A program made the translations under genes and the position numbers. The notes beneath the pieces were generated by a model. It had not been told where the DNA came from. It did no database searches and worked only from the letters and a program-made list of their open reading frames with translations. A DNA stretch of 64,000 nucleotides, taken from contig CM033725.1 in assembly GCA_019671005.1 (NCBI GenBank), forward strand, positions 35,796,678 through 35,860,677. The letters run 5' to 3'. Within the stretch, counting starts at the first letter, position 1; the number at the start of each line of letters is the position of its first letter. The DNA comes from Hibiscus mutabilis. Its lineage: Eukaryota; Streptophyta; Magnoliopsida; Malvales; Malvaceae. Shown here piece by piece: positions 34,653-45,805 of the stretch.

Positions 34653-36185
34653 TCATCCATATGGTGCAGCATGGCATAGATGCAATATATGTTGCTGCTC
34701 GTCCTTTAGCACACACCGGCGAATCACTTGGTCGGCACACTGCTTGTACAACATGGGCTCATCCCAATAGTATTGCCTCACCTCTCGTAAAAATCTTTTC
34801 TTGGCATTATATGCCAGGTCTGATGGCAGAATATTGCTTACTAGGTAGTTGACTATGTCAGCGTACCATAGTATAGCATCGACTAAAAGCAAATACTCAT
34901 CAGGGAATTCGTCTCTAATTATAGTGGACTTAACATCCTCGATGTGATGCTCCAACCGAGAGAGATGGTCAGTTACTAAGTTTTCGTTGCCTTTCTTATC
35001 TCTGATCTCCAGATCGAATTCTTGAAGCAAGAGCGTCCATCGGATTAGTCTAGGTTTGGCATCCTTCTTTGCCAAGAGATTTTTCAACGCCGAATGATCT
35101 GTATAAACCACAACCTTATTACCAATTAGATAAGACCTAAATTTATCAAAAGCAAATACAATTGCGAGGAATTCTTTCTCAGTTGTAGAGTAATTCAGTT
35201 GTGCTTCATTCAAGGTTCTGCTGGCATAGTAGATGGCATGGAGCATCTTGCCACACCGTTGTCCCAGAACTGCTCCAACAGCATATTCGATGGCATCGCA
35301 CATAAGCTCAAAGGGCTCATACCAATTTGGTGCCACGAGTATGGAGGCATTAATCAATTTGTCTTTAAGCTCCTGAAATGTTCTCAAACAAGAATTGTCA
35401 AATGCAAAAGTGGCATTATGTTCCAACAATGAGTATAAAGGTTTAACAATTTTAAAAAAATCTTTAATAAATCGTCGATAAAAACCGGCATGACCTATAA
35501 AACTCCTTATACCTTTAACACTTGTTGGAGATGGTAATTGCTTAATTACCTCCATTTTGGCTTGATCAACTTCTAGTCCTCTCTTGGTTACCTTATGACC
35601 GAGAACAATACCCTCCTTCACCATGAAGTGGCATTTCTCCCAATTCAACACTAGGTTCGTCTTTATGCATCTCTTCAAAACTTGCTCCAGGCTATGGATG
35701 CATTCCTCAAATGTTACACCAAACACTGAGAAATCATCCATGAATACTTCCATGTTATGCTCAATCATATCAGAGAAAATGGCCATCGTGCAACGTTGAA
35801 ATGTTGTTGGCGCATTACACAGTCCGAATGGTATTCTTCTAAAGGCAAATGTCTCATACGGACACGTGAACGTGGACTTCTCTTGGTCGTCAGGGGCGAT
35901 GGCAATCTGATTATATCCCGAATAACCATCTAAAAAATAGTAAAAAGCTTTACCAGCCAACCTGTCCAACATCTGGTCAATGAAAGGCAATGGGAAGTGG
36001 TCCTTCCTTGTAGCCTTGTTCAACCTTCTATAATCCATGCACACCCTACATCCAGTGATGGTTCTAAAGGGAATCAATTCAGCCTTACTATTTTGGATCA
36101 CAGTCATGCCACCCTTCTTTGGCACACACTGCACCGGGCTAACCCAAGAGCTGTTAGAAATGGGATAAATGATCCTGGCATCCAA
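34653..36185 (-). CDS. Athila reverse transcriptase-RNase H, long open frame
   Basis: The 510-codon frame is uninterrupted. The RT part includes NSSWVSPVQCVPKKGGMTV, RVCMDYRRLNKATRKDHFPL, YYFLDGYSGYNQIAIAP, FRRIPFGLCNAPTTFQ, and the catalytic VFMDDFSVFG at about 35744-35730 (FMDD rather than the usual YMDD/YVDD). The RNase H part includes MCDAIEYAVGAVLGQR, YSTTEKEFLAIVFAFDKFRSYLIG, VYTDHSALKNLL and DHLSRLE. The end enters the integrase zinc-binding region (RRCVLKDEQQHILHLCH) and stops. Upstream pol residues before the ATG are presumably lost to a shift. It converts the element's RNA into cDNA and degrades the RNA strand. Confidence 0.85.
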   Translation of the reverse strand: MDARIIYPISNSSWVSPVQCVPKKGGMTVIQNSKAELIPFRTITGCRVCMDYRRLNKATRKDHFPLPFIDQMLDRLAGKAFYYFLDGYSGYNQIAIAPDDQEKSTFTCPYETFAFRRIPFGLCNAPTTFQRCTMAIFSDMIEHNMEVFMDDFSVFGVTFEECIHSLEQVLKRCIKTNLVLNWEKCHFMVKEGIVLGHKVTKRGLEVDQAKMEVIKQLPSPTSVKGIRSFIGHAGFYRRFIKDFFKIVKPLYSLLEHNATFAFDNSCLRTFQELKDKLINASILVAPNWYEPFELMCDAIEYAVGAVLGQRCGKMLHAIYYASRTLNEAQLNYSTTEKEFLAIVFAFDKFRSYLIGNKVVVYTDHSALKNLLAKKDAKPRLIRWTLLLQEFDLEIRDKKGNENLVTDHLSRLEHHIEDVKSTIIRDEFPDEYLLLVDAILWYADIVNYLVSNILPSDLAYNAKKRFLREVRQYYWDEPMLYKQCADQVIRRCVLKDEQQHILHLCHAAPYG

Positions 36186-36377
36186 CCATTTTATGATCTA
36201 TTTCTTTACAACATGTTTCATGCTTGGGTTTAGCCACCTTTGGCCTTTAATGGTCCTGCCATTGTATTCTTTTAGTATGATCCTATGCATGCAGATGGTT
36301 AGGCTAATACCTTGGATGTCTGCCAAGGTCCAACCCAATGCTTGCTTATAATCTTTTAGTATTTCCAGCAGTCTTAC

Positions 36378-37232
36378 CTACTGATCATTAGTGAGATCAG
36401 TGGCAATAATCACTGGCAGAGTCAAGTTCTTACCTAAATAAGCATACTTTAAGTGTTCTGGCATGGGTTGAAGCTTCAACTCTGGTGGTTCTTCAATAGA
36501 TGGCTTTGGTCTCTTTATCTCTCTGCCGGCCAAATGAAGTGGCTCGAAGTAACTTACATTTTTAGCCTCCAAGGCTGATTCCACGGGTTCCTCAAACAGT
36601 TCAGCTATGTCGTCATCACTTGCTATATCCTGGCACAACTGTGCCATGTCCAAAGTAAAGATGGACTCCATCATTTCATCAGCTTGACATTTATCAAGTT
36701 CATCTGCATATTTCAAAGCTTGAAACACGTTAAAAGTAACATGTTGATCATTCTTTCTCATGGTTAGTTCCCCTTTATGAACATCAATAAGAGCCCTGCC
36801 AGTAGCAAGAAACGGCCTACCCAAAACAATTGGCACATTAATATCAGCTTCATAATCCAAAATGATAAAATCAGTTGGGAAAATAAATTTGTCTACCTTT
36901 ACCATCACATCCTCAATCTTACCCTTGGGATGTGCATAGGATCGGTCTGCCAATTGAAGTGTCATCGTGGTAGGTCTTGCATCTATGCCAAGCTTCTTGA
37001 AAACTGATAGTGGTATCAAATTGATGTTGGCTCCCAAGTCGCACAGCGCCTTCCCCATGAACTTGTCGCCAATTGTGCAAGGAATAGTAAAACTCCCTGG
37101 ATCTTTCAGCTTTGGTGGCAATCGGTTTAGGATCATGGCACTGCATCCCTCAGAGAGAGCAACGGTTTCAAATTCTCCCAACTTTCTCTTTTTGGACAAG
37201 ATGCCCTTCATGAATTTTACATAGTTGGGCAT
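36378..37232 (-). pseudogene. Athila aspartic protease
   Basis: The frame of 284 codons includes CSAMILNRLPPKLKDPGSFTI, IGDKFMGKALCDLGANINLIP (active site D-L-G-A), VFKKLGIDARPTTMTLQLAD and IVLGRPFLATGRALIDVHKGELTMR. This is the standard Athila protease order. It ends at 36378, and RT starts at 36185 in another stretch, so a stop or shift separates them. Confidence 0.82.
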
Positions 37233-37640
37233 TTGTTCAAGGGCTTACACCAATGGAATGTTAATTTGCAACTGTTTAAGCACTTCCAAAAAGCGCTTAA
37301 ATTGCTAGTCCTACTTATGCTTTTGAAGTCTTGCTGGAAATGGTGGCGGTGGATATATATATATATACTGGCGCTACCGGCTTTGCCAAGGCAGTGTTGG
37401 CATCAGTCTGCTTATCATCATTTCTAGCATCATTGTTGGCACTGGGACTGGCATCCTGTTTGGCACTCTTACTGGCATGATCGTTGGCATCATCTACTTT
37501 CTCCTTCTCTACTTCTCTGGGTATGTCTGCTGGCACAAGCTTTGCATCTTGGCTGACGACTAGCTGCTTGGTAGCTGTCTCTATTTCGCACTGCTTACCA
37601 CTCTGAAGAGTTATTACCTTGCATTATTCATTTTCAAAGT
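37233..37640 (-). pseudogene. Athila gag C-terminal tail, truncated
   Basis: Minus-strand reading from about 37620 gives VITLQSGKQ-like sequence and an Asp/Ala/Lys-rich low-complexity stretch (VEKEKVDDANDHASKSAKQD and following), typical of the region between Athila gag and protease. The rest of gag is missing beyond the junction at about 37640. Confidence 0.55.
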
Positions 37641-39637
37641 GTCCATGCACTAGTCCTAACCTAACCTGAGTCAAGAAAGGACTACACAGTTTACAGTGAT
37701 GCATTGCATCTCGTGTTAGGATGTGTATTGATGCAAGAAGGCAAGGTTGTTGCATATGCATCGAGACAACTCAAGTCACACGAGATGAATTATCCCACTC
37801 ACGATTTAGAGTTGGCTGCAGTTGTCTTTGCGTTGAAAATTTAGAGACATTATCTCTACGGGGAGAAATGTTACCTCTTTATTGATCATAAGGGTCTCAA
37901 ATATCTCTTAACTCAAAAGGAGTTAAATCTTCGACAACGGAGATGGATGGAACTCTTGTCATTGACTACCATCCAGGCAAGCCAATGTTGTAGCTGATGC
38001 ACTCAGCCGCAAACCTCTGCCTGGTAAGTATTGTTATTGATCCTCAAGTTTAATATGATGATTTGTACACCGACTCATTACAAGTCCTTATATTATAGCT
38101 CCTCAAGCTATCAACGCCCACTTCCGTCTTAAGAAGCATCGCTTCATTGTAGCTGAACTTCAAGTTCAGTCTACCATTACATCGAGAATTCGAGCATTGA
38201 AAAAACAAGACTCTAAGTTTTAGACTATCATTTCTAAGCTGCAAGATAACCCTAATTTCAGAATAAATTCTGAAAGACTCTTATGTTTTCATGATAGGGT
38301 CTGTATACCTGATGATGAATCTCTTCGTACCGATATTCTAAGGAGGCTCATTCGAGCTCTTTCTCTATTCACCTAGGGTCGATAAAGATGTACAAGGACC
38401 TACGTGAGCTTTACTGGTGGTCGAGCATGAAGCAAGCCATAATTGAATTCGTATCTAAGTGCCTTACGTGTTAACGTGTTAAGGCTGAACATCGTATTCC
38501 TACTGGCTTATTGCAACCTATTGATCTACCGCAATAGAAGTGAGAGAAGATCACTATAGACTTTGTTAGTGGTCTGCCCTTAACTCATACTAAACATGAT
38601 GCTATTTAGGTCATCGTGGATCGTTTAACCAAGTCAGCACATTTTTACCGATTTGAATAGACTATGGCCTTCCCAAGTTAGCCTAACTTGTATATCAAGG
38701 AAGTTATTCGACTCCACGGAGTACCTCAGTCTATTATTTCTGATCGAGATCCATGACTTACATATCGGTTCTGGAAGTTGTTACAAGAAGCTTTGGGTAC
38801 CAGGGTTATAATCTTAGCACTGCTTTTCACCTTCAGTCCGATGGCCAGTCGAAAAGGGTAATCCAAATTTTGAAAGATATGCTTCGAGCATGCATCGTTG
38901 ATTTTGGCAGATCGTAGGAGAAATCCCTACCCCTCATTGAATTTTCCTACAATAATAGCTACTAAGCTTCTATCAAAATGGCATCGTATGAGACATTGTA
39001 TGAGAGGCGTTGTCGAACTCCTTTATGCTGGTCTGAGCTCAGTGAAGGCATGATGTTGGCCCTGATTTACTTCGGGAAACTGAAGAACAGGTTATCATTA
39101 TCCACAGCCGTTTGAAAACAGCCTTTGACTGACAGAAGGCCTATGCTGATCTTAAGCGTAAGAATATTCAATATGAAGTTGGTGAAAGAGCTTTCCTCAA
39201 GGTTTTATCATAGAAGAAGGTTCTGAGGTTCAGAAAGAAAGGGAAACTAAGTCCTCGATTTATTGGCCCTTTCGAGGTTACTAAAAAAGTTGGCCTTGTG
39301 GCTTATTGCTTATTGTTGCCCTCAGAAATGAGTAAAATCCATGATGTGTTCCATGTATCCATGCTTCGGAAGTATCGTTCTGATCCCTCGTACATCATTG
39401 AGCTTGAATCTATGGAAATTCAATCCAACTTATCCTATGAAGAAGAACCAATTCAAATTCTTGCAAGGGAAGTCAAAAGACTTCACAACAAGACTATTCC
39501 ATTGGTTAAAGTGCTCTGGAGGAGCCATACTGCTAAGGAAGCAACATGGGAGCTAGAGGAGACAATGCGGAACCAATATCCTCATCTCTTCAATCCAGGT
39601 AAAAATTCGAGGACGGATTTTTCTTAAGGGGGAGAGT
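37641..39637 (+). pseudogene. chromovirus RNase H, integrase and chromodomain, decayed
   Basis: Plus-strand remains of a gypsy chromovirus pol. RNase H: CVLMQEGKVVAYASRQLKSHEMNYPTHDLELAAVVFALK, then a stop at about 37842. Integrase: a zinc-binding region near 38400-38480, ITIDFVSGLPLTH, VIVDRLTKSAHFYR, and the DRDP region near 38745. A chromodomain lies at the end of an open frame (39298-39627): SYEEEPIQILAREVKRLHNK, then KVLWRSHTAKEATWELEETM. Most in-frame stops replace Trp, Gln or Arg codons. After the ORF, TAAGGGGGAGAGT (39625-39637) is a good polypurine tract. The 5' part and 5' LTR are missing. Confidence 0.82.
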
Positions 39638-42437
39638 TGTAACACCCCAAAATTCGGCCTAGTTAGAAATAGGTTCCAGCGATCGAAAACCCTATATCGA
39701 AAACATTCAAATATTGTATTGATGCTGACCACAAGTTCAAATGTATTGGTATTAGACTCTAGTTGAGTCGAATTATTGTTTAAATGTCTTATTGAAAGTA
39801 CTGAAAACCTTTTAGTGGCTAAATTATAAAAATTAGAAGTTCGGGGGTACAAGTATAGTCTGCCGAGAGTTGAGGGACTAACCTTGTGATTAGCCCCTCC
39901 TCAAATTAAAATCACTCACCATGGAGTGATCTGATGAAGTTGCTTCATCATAGGGAAGTCTCCTAAGCATTTGTTAAAATAGAAAAAAGGAAGGGGATAG
40001 AAAACTTACCTGATATTCCATCAAGCAAACACCTCACCTTATTGTTGTCTTCCACTTCCAAGCATACACCTCCATTGTTGAGGTTGATGAAAGCTTAGTT
40101 TTGTTCGGTTTATTGTTATCGAAACGATCCTCGCAAATGGGTAAGCTTATTCCCTCAAGCTATTATTGAAATCCATGGATAAATCAAGTTTAATCTTAAG
40201 CTAGGGTTTGGCCACCCATGGAATTTGATAGCTAATAGCTAATTTAAGCTTTGATATTGATTTTGATATCGTTATAATGATTTTGGTATCATAATATTGA
40301 ATTTAACCGATTCCTATTGATTTTATAGTTCAAGAAATCGACAAGGAACATCTATCGGCCTCACCAAAGACTAGGAATAAAAGGGTTGTAATCTGAGAAT
40401 CGTAGAAGCATTGGATTATCGAGGTGAGTGTAGTTGGAGTCTCAAGATTAGGCTAGGTGTCTTTCCCGACTTCATTGTTAATAGAATTGTCATTGCTAAC
40501 TCTGTTGTTAAGGATTATTGCATCAAATCACTTATCAGACATTATGGTAAGTATTGGTAAGTTATCGCATCGATTATTGAGCATTGTCAATGTCATCGTC
40601 ATTGTTATTGAACATCGGACATGGATATCATTGTTGTTATTGAGAATTGTTATTGCCATTATTATCGCCATCAATATTGAATCATGAAGTATAGGGTGTT
40701 GTTATAGAGCCATTGATATAGCCAATGCCATTGATCATTGATGTCAACATCGTTATTGTTATCGAAACTTTGAAAATGAAGCATCGACCATTTTTATTGT
40801 CATTGAAATCATTGGACATTGGCATTTTTATTGATATTGCCATTGAACGTGGACACCGAAATATTATTTATTGATAAGAACATTGAACATGGCTATTGAC
40901 ATTGAACATGAACTATTGATATTGTCACCGAACCTTGGATTCGAAAGGACTTTGGATACAATTGGCATGCCATAGAATTCATAAGCTCATTGTACGGGTG
41001 GACTACGGTCCTTGGGCTATGGCCTGTATTGATTTGGCGAGGAGGAGGGATGTGATGTGATATTGGTCATATTGGCGAGGCGGGGGGACTAGACCATTCA
41101 TTGATTTGGCAAGGCGTAGGAATTCGCGTATCCACTATCCTGAATCGATCCAAGGGTTATTATTGGAATATGAAATTCATTGACATTGAACATGTGCATT
41201 GCATTATTTTTATTGATCTATTGCATCGTTATTGTTAAGTCATGAATTGGAATAAATTTCATTGACATGGTGTTTAATTATGACTACCTCACTAGGCAAA
41301 GTATGCCTAATGCATTTCATTTCATACATTTTAGGTTAAGGATTTTGTCGTTGAAGATCGAAAGTTTTGACGTTGTCAACAAGTCACCTCAAGCCACAAG
41401 TAATGTGTTTTGCCCCTAAGAACTCCTAGAATGGTGGCAAAGTAGTTGAACTAGTCTTTTGTGACCCTTTGGGTATGTATGTATTAAGCATGGTTGGTGG
41501 AAGTAGCTAAGGCCCTAAATGACCTTTTAAAAGTGACTAAAAACGATTAAAGTTGCATATTTGTCTCTAAAAGGTGAAATCTTGGTAAATGAATTCGTAT
41601 GATCATAAAATTTGTCATGCAAGTATTTTATGGCCTGGAAATATTACGTGCAAAATTTCATTGCATTTGGATAATGTTTGGTAGGTTAAATCGAATAAAA
41701 TCCAGCAAAAATTTGTCATTACAAGTCAGGGCATATCGATACTGTTGATGGCGTATCGATATGGCCTTGCATATTTGGTCAGGTCAACTTTGGTCAAAAG
41801 GGGGTGTATTGATACGTCCTAGGCGTATCGGTACGGATTTTGGCTATTGGAATTTGGGTGTAAAAATGGTATCGATACGGGGTTAAGGTGTATCGATACG
41901 TGGTCAGCGCGACCAACCAGTATCGGTACAACCTCAACCGTATCGATACGGGTCTCTTACCCTTGATACTGAAAATTAAGAATTTAGGCTTGGCGTACTG
42001 ATACGACCCCAAGTGTATCAGTACGGTGTTAGTTAAATTAGTTAAAATTCATGGAAAACAGTTTTGCATTGTTTACTATAAGGTCACTAAATCTTGTATA
42101 AACTAATTAGAAAGGCAAATGAATTTCGATTAACATGAAAATTTTCATGGTTGATATTTACATGTTTAATTTCATTGTAGTAAGCCCAATTTCAAATAAG
42201 AACCTCTATAATAATGACTTTACGATTGGGTCCCTAAAACTTGGATTGGTTTAAAGTAGGTCCTAATTGAGCAATCGTAAACTCGTAACGGATTAGGGGA
42301 ACCGTCTATTAAATAATACGGGGTTAAAAGTCTAAGAATACCATCTTTTGTTTCAAATTATCGCACCGATCACTACAAGGTTCACTAGTAGCATTCTCTG
42401 ACCCGGTTCTCGACCAGGCCGGGTAGGGGGTGTTACA
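39638..42437 (+). repeat. 3' LTR of the chromovirus (2,800 bp)
   Basis: Runs from TGTAACACCCCAAAATTCGG to GGGTAGGGGGTGTTACA, with inverted TGTAACACCCC/GGGGTGTTACA ends. It directly follows the chromodomain ORF and polypurine tract. It contains ATTGTTATTG/CATTGATATTG-rich low-complexity sequence (about 40480-40930) and a cluster of CGTATCGATACG palindromes near its end. Confidence 0.85.
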
Positions 42438-42600
42438 CCCTGCTTCAAATCTTTTCAATTTGGTCACTAAATCAATTTGGGCAGGGACCCGTATCGATAC
42501 ACCTTATGGTCGTATCGATACGGCTAGACTGAATTGGGTAAGTTAGTTAAAAACAGTTAGGCCGTATCGATACATGTCATTCCGTATTGATACGCATTGC
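41733..42600. repeat. cluster of CGTATCGATACG palindromes
   Basis: About fourteen copies or variants of GTATCGATAC occur, for example near 41753, 41826, 41870, 41891, 41920, 41939, 41994 and 42016. After the apparent LTR end there are more near 42493, 42512, 42555 and 42583. Variants keep the two GTA...TAC arms (GTATCGGTAC, GTACTGATAC, GTATCAGTAC). The copies sit in otherwise unrelated sequence. Confidence 0.75.
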
Positions 42601-43098
42601 CAGATTTAGCATTTTCTGCATTTTAAATGAAACCCCTAACTTCCATTCTTTACTAAAAGTTCCAACCATTTCAATTAAGCCCAAATAACTTTCTTTACTT
42701 CAAAATTGGGTACAAGATTCGATGATTACATCATTCCGGCATCACCGGTACAAAACTTTCGATCACCAGAACCTAATTCCGACTAGACCAGTTTTTGGGA
42801 TGTGATATGACATGTGTCCTTAACGGTGAGAATTAACGGAGAACCTTAAATGGGTCACGGAATGAAACTTTAGGACCCTATTTGGCCTGAAAAATAGTTT
42901 GGGCACCTAACTGGAAAAAGGGCATAGTTTGGGCACCTATTTGACAGTTAAGCCTAAAAACTATTAAAAATATAATTGAGTTTGAGTTTAATCAGCTCAA
43001 ATATATAAATATTTTTAAAAATGTCAGTTTGGTTCATAGTAAAATTTAAGGCAATTCATATTGACTTGTCTCGAGACATTTATAAAATATATATATAT
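42438..43098. other. unassigned spacer with direct repeats
   Basis: No gene seen. It contains the last four copies of the GTATCGATAC palindrome. A local duplication of ATAGTTTGGGCACCTA lies at about 42893 and 42926. A segment of about 125 bp (42968-43095) recurs on the other side of the foldback element at 43575-43710. Confidence 0.5.
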
Positions 43099-43571
43099 GG
43101 CATAATGCCAAAAATTGCCCATAACGTTTGGCTGAATAGTCATTTTGGCCCATATTCTTTTTTGAAGCAATTTAACCCTTAACGTTCCATTTTGGGTTAA
43201 AATGGCCCATCTGTGAATGAAAACTATTAGTCAACTAACGATAAACAACTTAAAATGACTTGACAAAATGAAACGTTAGAAGAAAAAATATTTTAAATTT
43301 TATACAATTTTATAAAATTATTTTTTGACTGATGTGTCATTTTGTAAAATTAGCATATTTGCTTATATGATAGTGTTATCGTGGCGTGCACTGCCATGCA
43401 GGTTTGCCACGTCATTTTAAGCCATTTAATGTTAGTTAATTAACAGTTTTCATCCGTAGATGGACTATTTTGACCCAAAATGAAACGTTAAGAGTTAAAT
43501 TGCTTCAAAAAAGAATAGGTGCCAAAATAACTATTCAGTTAAATGTTAGAGACATTTTTTGACATTATGCC
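43099..43571. mobile_element. complete foldback (Mutator-like, non-autonomous) element
   Basis: The 473-bp sequence has long inverted arms. The left arm reads GGCATAATGCC...AATAGTCATTTTGGC...GAAGCAATTTAACCCTTAACG; the right arm is its imperfect complement, ending GACATTATGCC. There is no coding content. The same family supplies 5526-5596 plus 25014-25398. Flanking 9-mers TATATATAT and TATGCATAA match only in part, so the target duplication is uncertain for this copy. Confidence 0.8.
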
Positions 43572-43710
43572 TATGCATAATTGAGTTTGAGTTTAATCAA
43601 ATCAAATATACAAATATTTTTAAAAATATTAGTTTGGATTAGAATCAAATTTAAGATAATTCATATTGACTGTCTTAGAATAATTATGAAAAGATCAAAT
43701 ATATATATAT

Positions 43711-44547
43711 AATATTTAGGTTTCTTGATTTGTTTTCTTTACCGTTGTCGTCAAGCCTTCTTTTTAGGTGACAGTTGGAATAATATCACATATGTGGTGA
43801 GAGTCCGAATGACAAATATTTTTTTTTATTTTTTTAATAAATTTGCTTTATATTTTTAACTAATACATAGAAATATATTATACGAAGTGGGTCATGAAGC
43901 GGGTAAAGAAGATATTAGGTGGGTCTCAAAACCCACGTGAGTGGTGGGACGAAGATGATTTTAGTCTTGCGGATTGCGAGATAGGGATGATTTTATATTT
44001 TAAATTTGCAGCGGGTCGTAGGGCAAAGACGAGGGTAATAATTCTTGACGAGGAAGAATGTGGGAGAGAGCACCCTCCGCACCCGCCCAATCCAATTGAC
44101 ATCCCTACTTTAGGTAGAAATGATAAAAAAACTTAAATTTTATAATTTAAAAGTGTTGAAATATGATATTGTTATTATTATTATTACCTAATTTTGACAT
44201 GTATATATAATTTGGTTTTTTTCTGCATCAATAAGGTTGTTGAGTTTTTTTTATTTCAAGGTTTGAGGTATTTTTATTTTATTTTATGATGTACAATGAT
44301 TGTTACAGTAGCAAGTGAAGTTGTTAGCAGTATAGGTCAACTTCAGGAGAAGCCGCCAGCACTGCACGTCGACTACATGAAAAGTCGTCAACATTGTAAG
44401 GCGATTGCAGTACTCATTGCACGTCATTTCAGCAACCTCATTAGTTAATACATTGATTTGATAAGAATCATACTAGATCATAAAATAAAATAAGTATCCA
44501 AACCTTAAAATAAAAAAACTCAACGACATTATTGTTGCAAAATACTC
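43711..44547. other. AT-rich region, no supported gene
   Basis: An 80-codon plus-strand frame (43894-44136) encodes a charged peptide with no recognisable domain. I treat it as chance. Short ATTATTATTATT and TATATATATA runs are present. Confidence 0.4.
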
Positions 44548-44889
44548 TATAATGTGGTATCTAACTTTTCTAATGCAGTTACTTAACTTTTTTTGTACTT
44601 AGGTACCGAAGTTGTTTTAATTACAAATGTTCAATTCTTATAGTTCACTTATAATTTTAATTCTGCTTAGTTAAATGGATAATATGTGCTGTGGATTCAA
44701 AAAAAAATGTTAAAATTCAAAGTATAAACATGTATAATTAAAAAAATATTAAGTGCTTGATTGCACCGGAAAATAAAAATTGGTTAATTAGTTACACACA
44801 AAAAAAGTCAAGGGGTCTGATTGTACCATCAAAAAGTTAGGTGCTTAATTACACAAAAAAAAAAACAAAGTTAAATATCACATTGTACA
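44548..44889. repeat. short inverted-repeat element (MITE-like)
   Basis: The left end CTATAATGTGGTATCTAACTTTT corresponds to the reverse complement of the right end (TACAATGTGATATTTAACTTTG). Inner arms TTACTTAACTTTTTTTGTAC and the TTAATTACACAAAAAAAA region also pair. About 340 bp, noncoding. Ends and target duplication are not certain. Confidence 0.5.
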
Positions 44890-45229
44890 TGAATATCAAA
44901 GTTACATTTACCCTTGTCCTTAAACTTCAAAAGGAGTAAACTCAATCAAAATACCATGATCCCTGGCAGCCTGGGACTGATCTTAAGGCCAAAGTATGCC
45001 AAGTTCAGTTTCAAACAAACTAGCAAGCCGAACAGGAGAGTTACTCTCCAACTGTACCGGATACACTCGCAGAATGTTGGAAAGTTGAAGTTTTAAAGCC
45101 CATAGTAGCAGAAGTTGATTAAATTGCTTGTTGTTTATGAATCTTGTAAGATCTCATACAGTTAATTGAAGTAAAAGGACACCAATGGGGGTAGAAGTAT
45201 TTCCTCATCCAATCAAATTCCAAATCCAT

Positions 45230-45790
45230 AGGAAAAACTCACCAATCCCATCATTAACCAATTAGAGTTGAATAAAACCCTTTAGCCACATGAGCAAAAG
45301 TTTTATTATAATCAATTCCATAGATTTGAATAAAACCCTTTACCACTAACCTTACTTTATACCTCTATATACTACCATTAGAGTTGTATTTTATGACAAA
45401 CACCCACTTCTATCCAACTAATTTCTTGCCAAGTGGAAGATCTGTAATGGTTCAAGTGTTGTTATTTTCAAGTGCTTCAATTTTCTCTTCAACAACCTTT
45501 TTCCACTTAGAATCTTTTAAAGTCTACTCAATGGTATTAGGTAACTGTTCTTTATCTAAGCAAGCTGTAAAAGTCTTAAAAGATGATATTAGATTACCAT
45601 AAACAACATACTTCTAAATGGGATGTTTAGTACATTATCGTGCACCTTTTCTTCTAGTAATAGGCAAATAGTCAAACTCAAGTAAATGAGGAGTCTCAGT
45701 TATAACATTACCTCCATCATTCTCACAGGCAACTGAACTCAAGTCCAACTCTCGACAAGTGTCAAATTACAAAACAATCTCCGGAATAGT
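45230..45790 (-). pseudogene. copia reverse transcriptase N-terminal fragment
   Basis: The minus strand in broken frames gives KKVVEEKIEALENNNT, a LPLGKKLVG segment, KWVFVIKYNSNGSI, VRLVVKGFIQIYGIDYNKTFAHVAK, matching the entry region of copia RT. The first YxDD region is not reached. A 16-17-bp sequence TTGAATAAAACCCTTTA occurs at about 45267 and 45329, the first at the point where homology ends, so the truncation may have arisen at a short repeat. Confidence 0.65.
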
Positions 45791-45805
45791 TTTCTATTTT
45801 CTGGT

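Larger units (their letters stand above)
29205..37640 (-). mobile_element. Athila-lineage Ty3/gypsy element, truncated, minus strand
   Basis: In element order, right to left: gag tail, protease, RT-RNase H, integrase, an ORF in the env position, a long noncoding 3' region, and a probable 3' LTR. The RT and the ORF after integrase are characteristic of Athila. The 5' LTR and most of gag are absent: at about 37640 the sequence switches abruptly to a plus-strand chromovirus. The RT-RNase H frame is open for 510 codons, which is unusually good preservation in this window. Confidence 0.8.

Noticed and set aside
25988..42437. The LTRs at 25988 and 39638 as the two ends of one chromovirus with Athila nested inside
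   Set aside because: They share the TGTAACACC head but the following sequence differs too much for one LTR pair, and no 5' internal region follows the left one.
43894..44136. 80-codon frame with a charged, acidic peptide
   Set aside because: No recognisable family, no splice context, and atypical low-complexity composition; likely chance.
44960..45110. Minus-strand segment reading QLESNSPVRLASLFETELGILWP, protein-like in feel
   Set aside because: Only about 40 residues with an in-frame stop, no family recognised, and no flanking exons.
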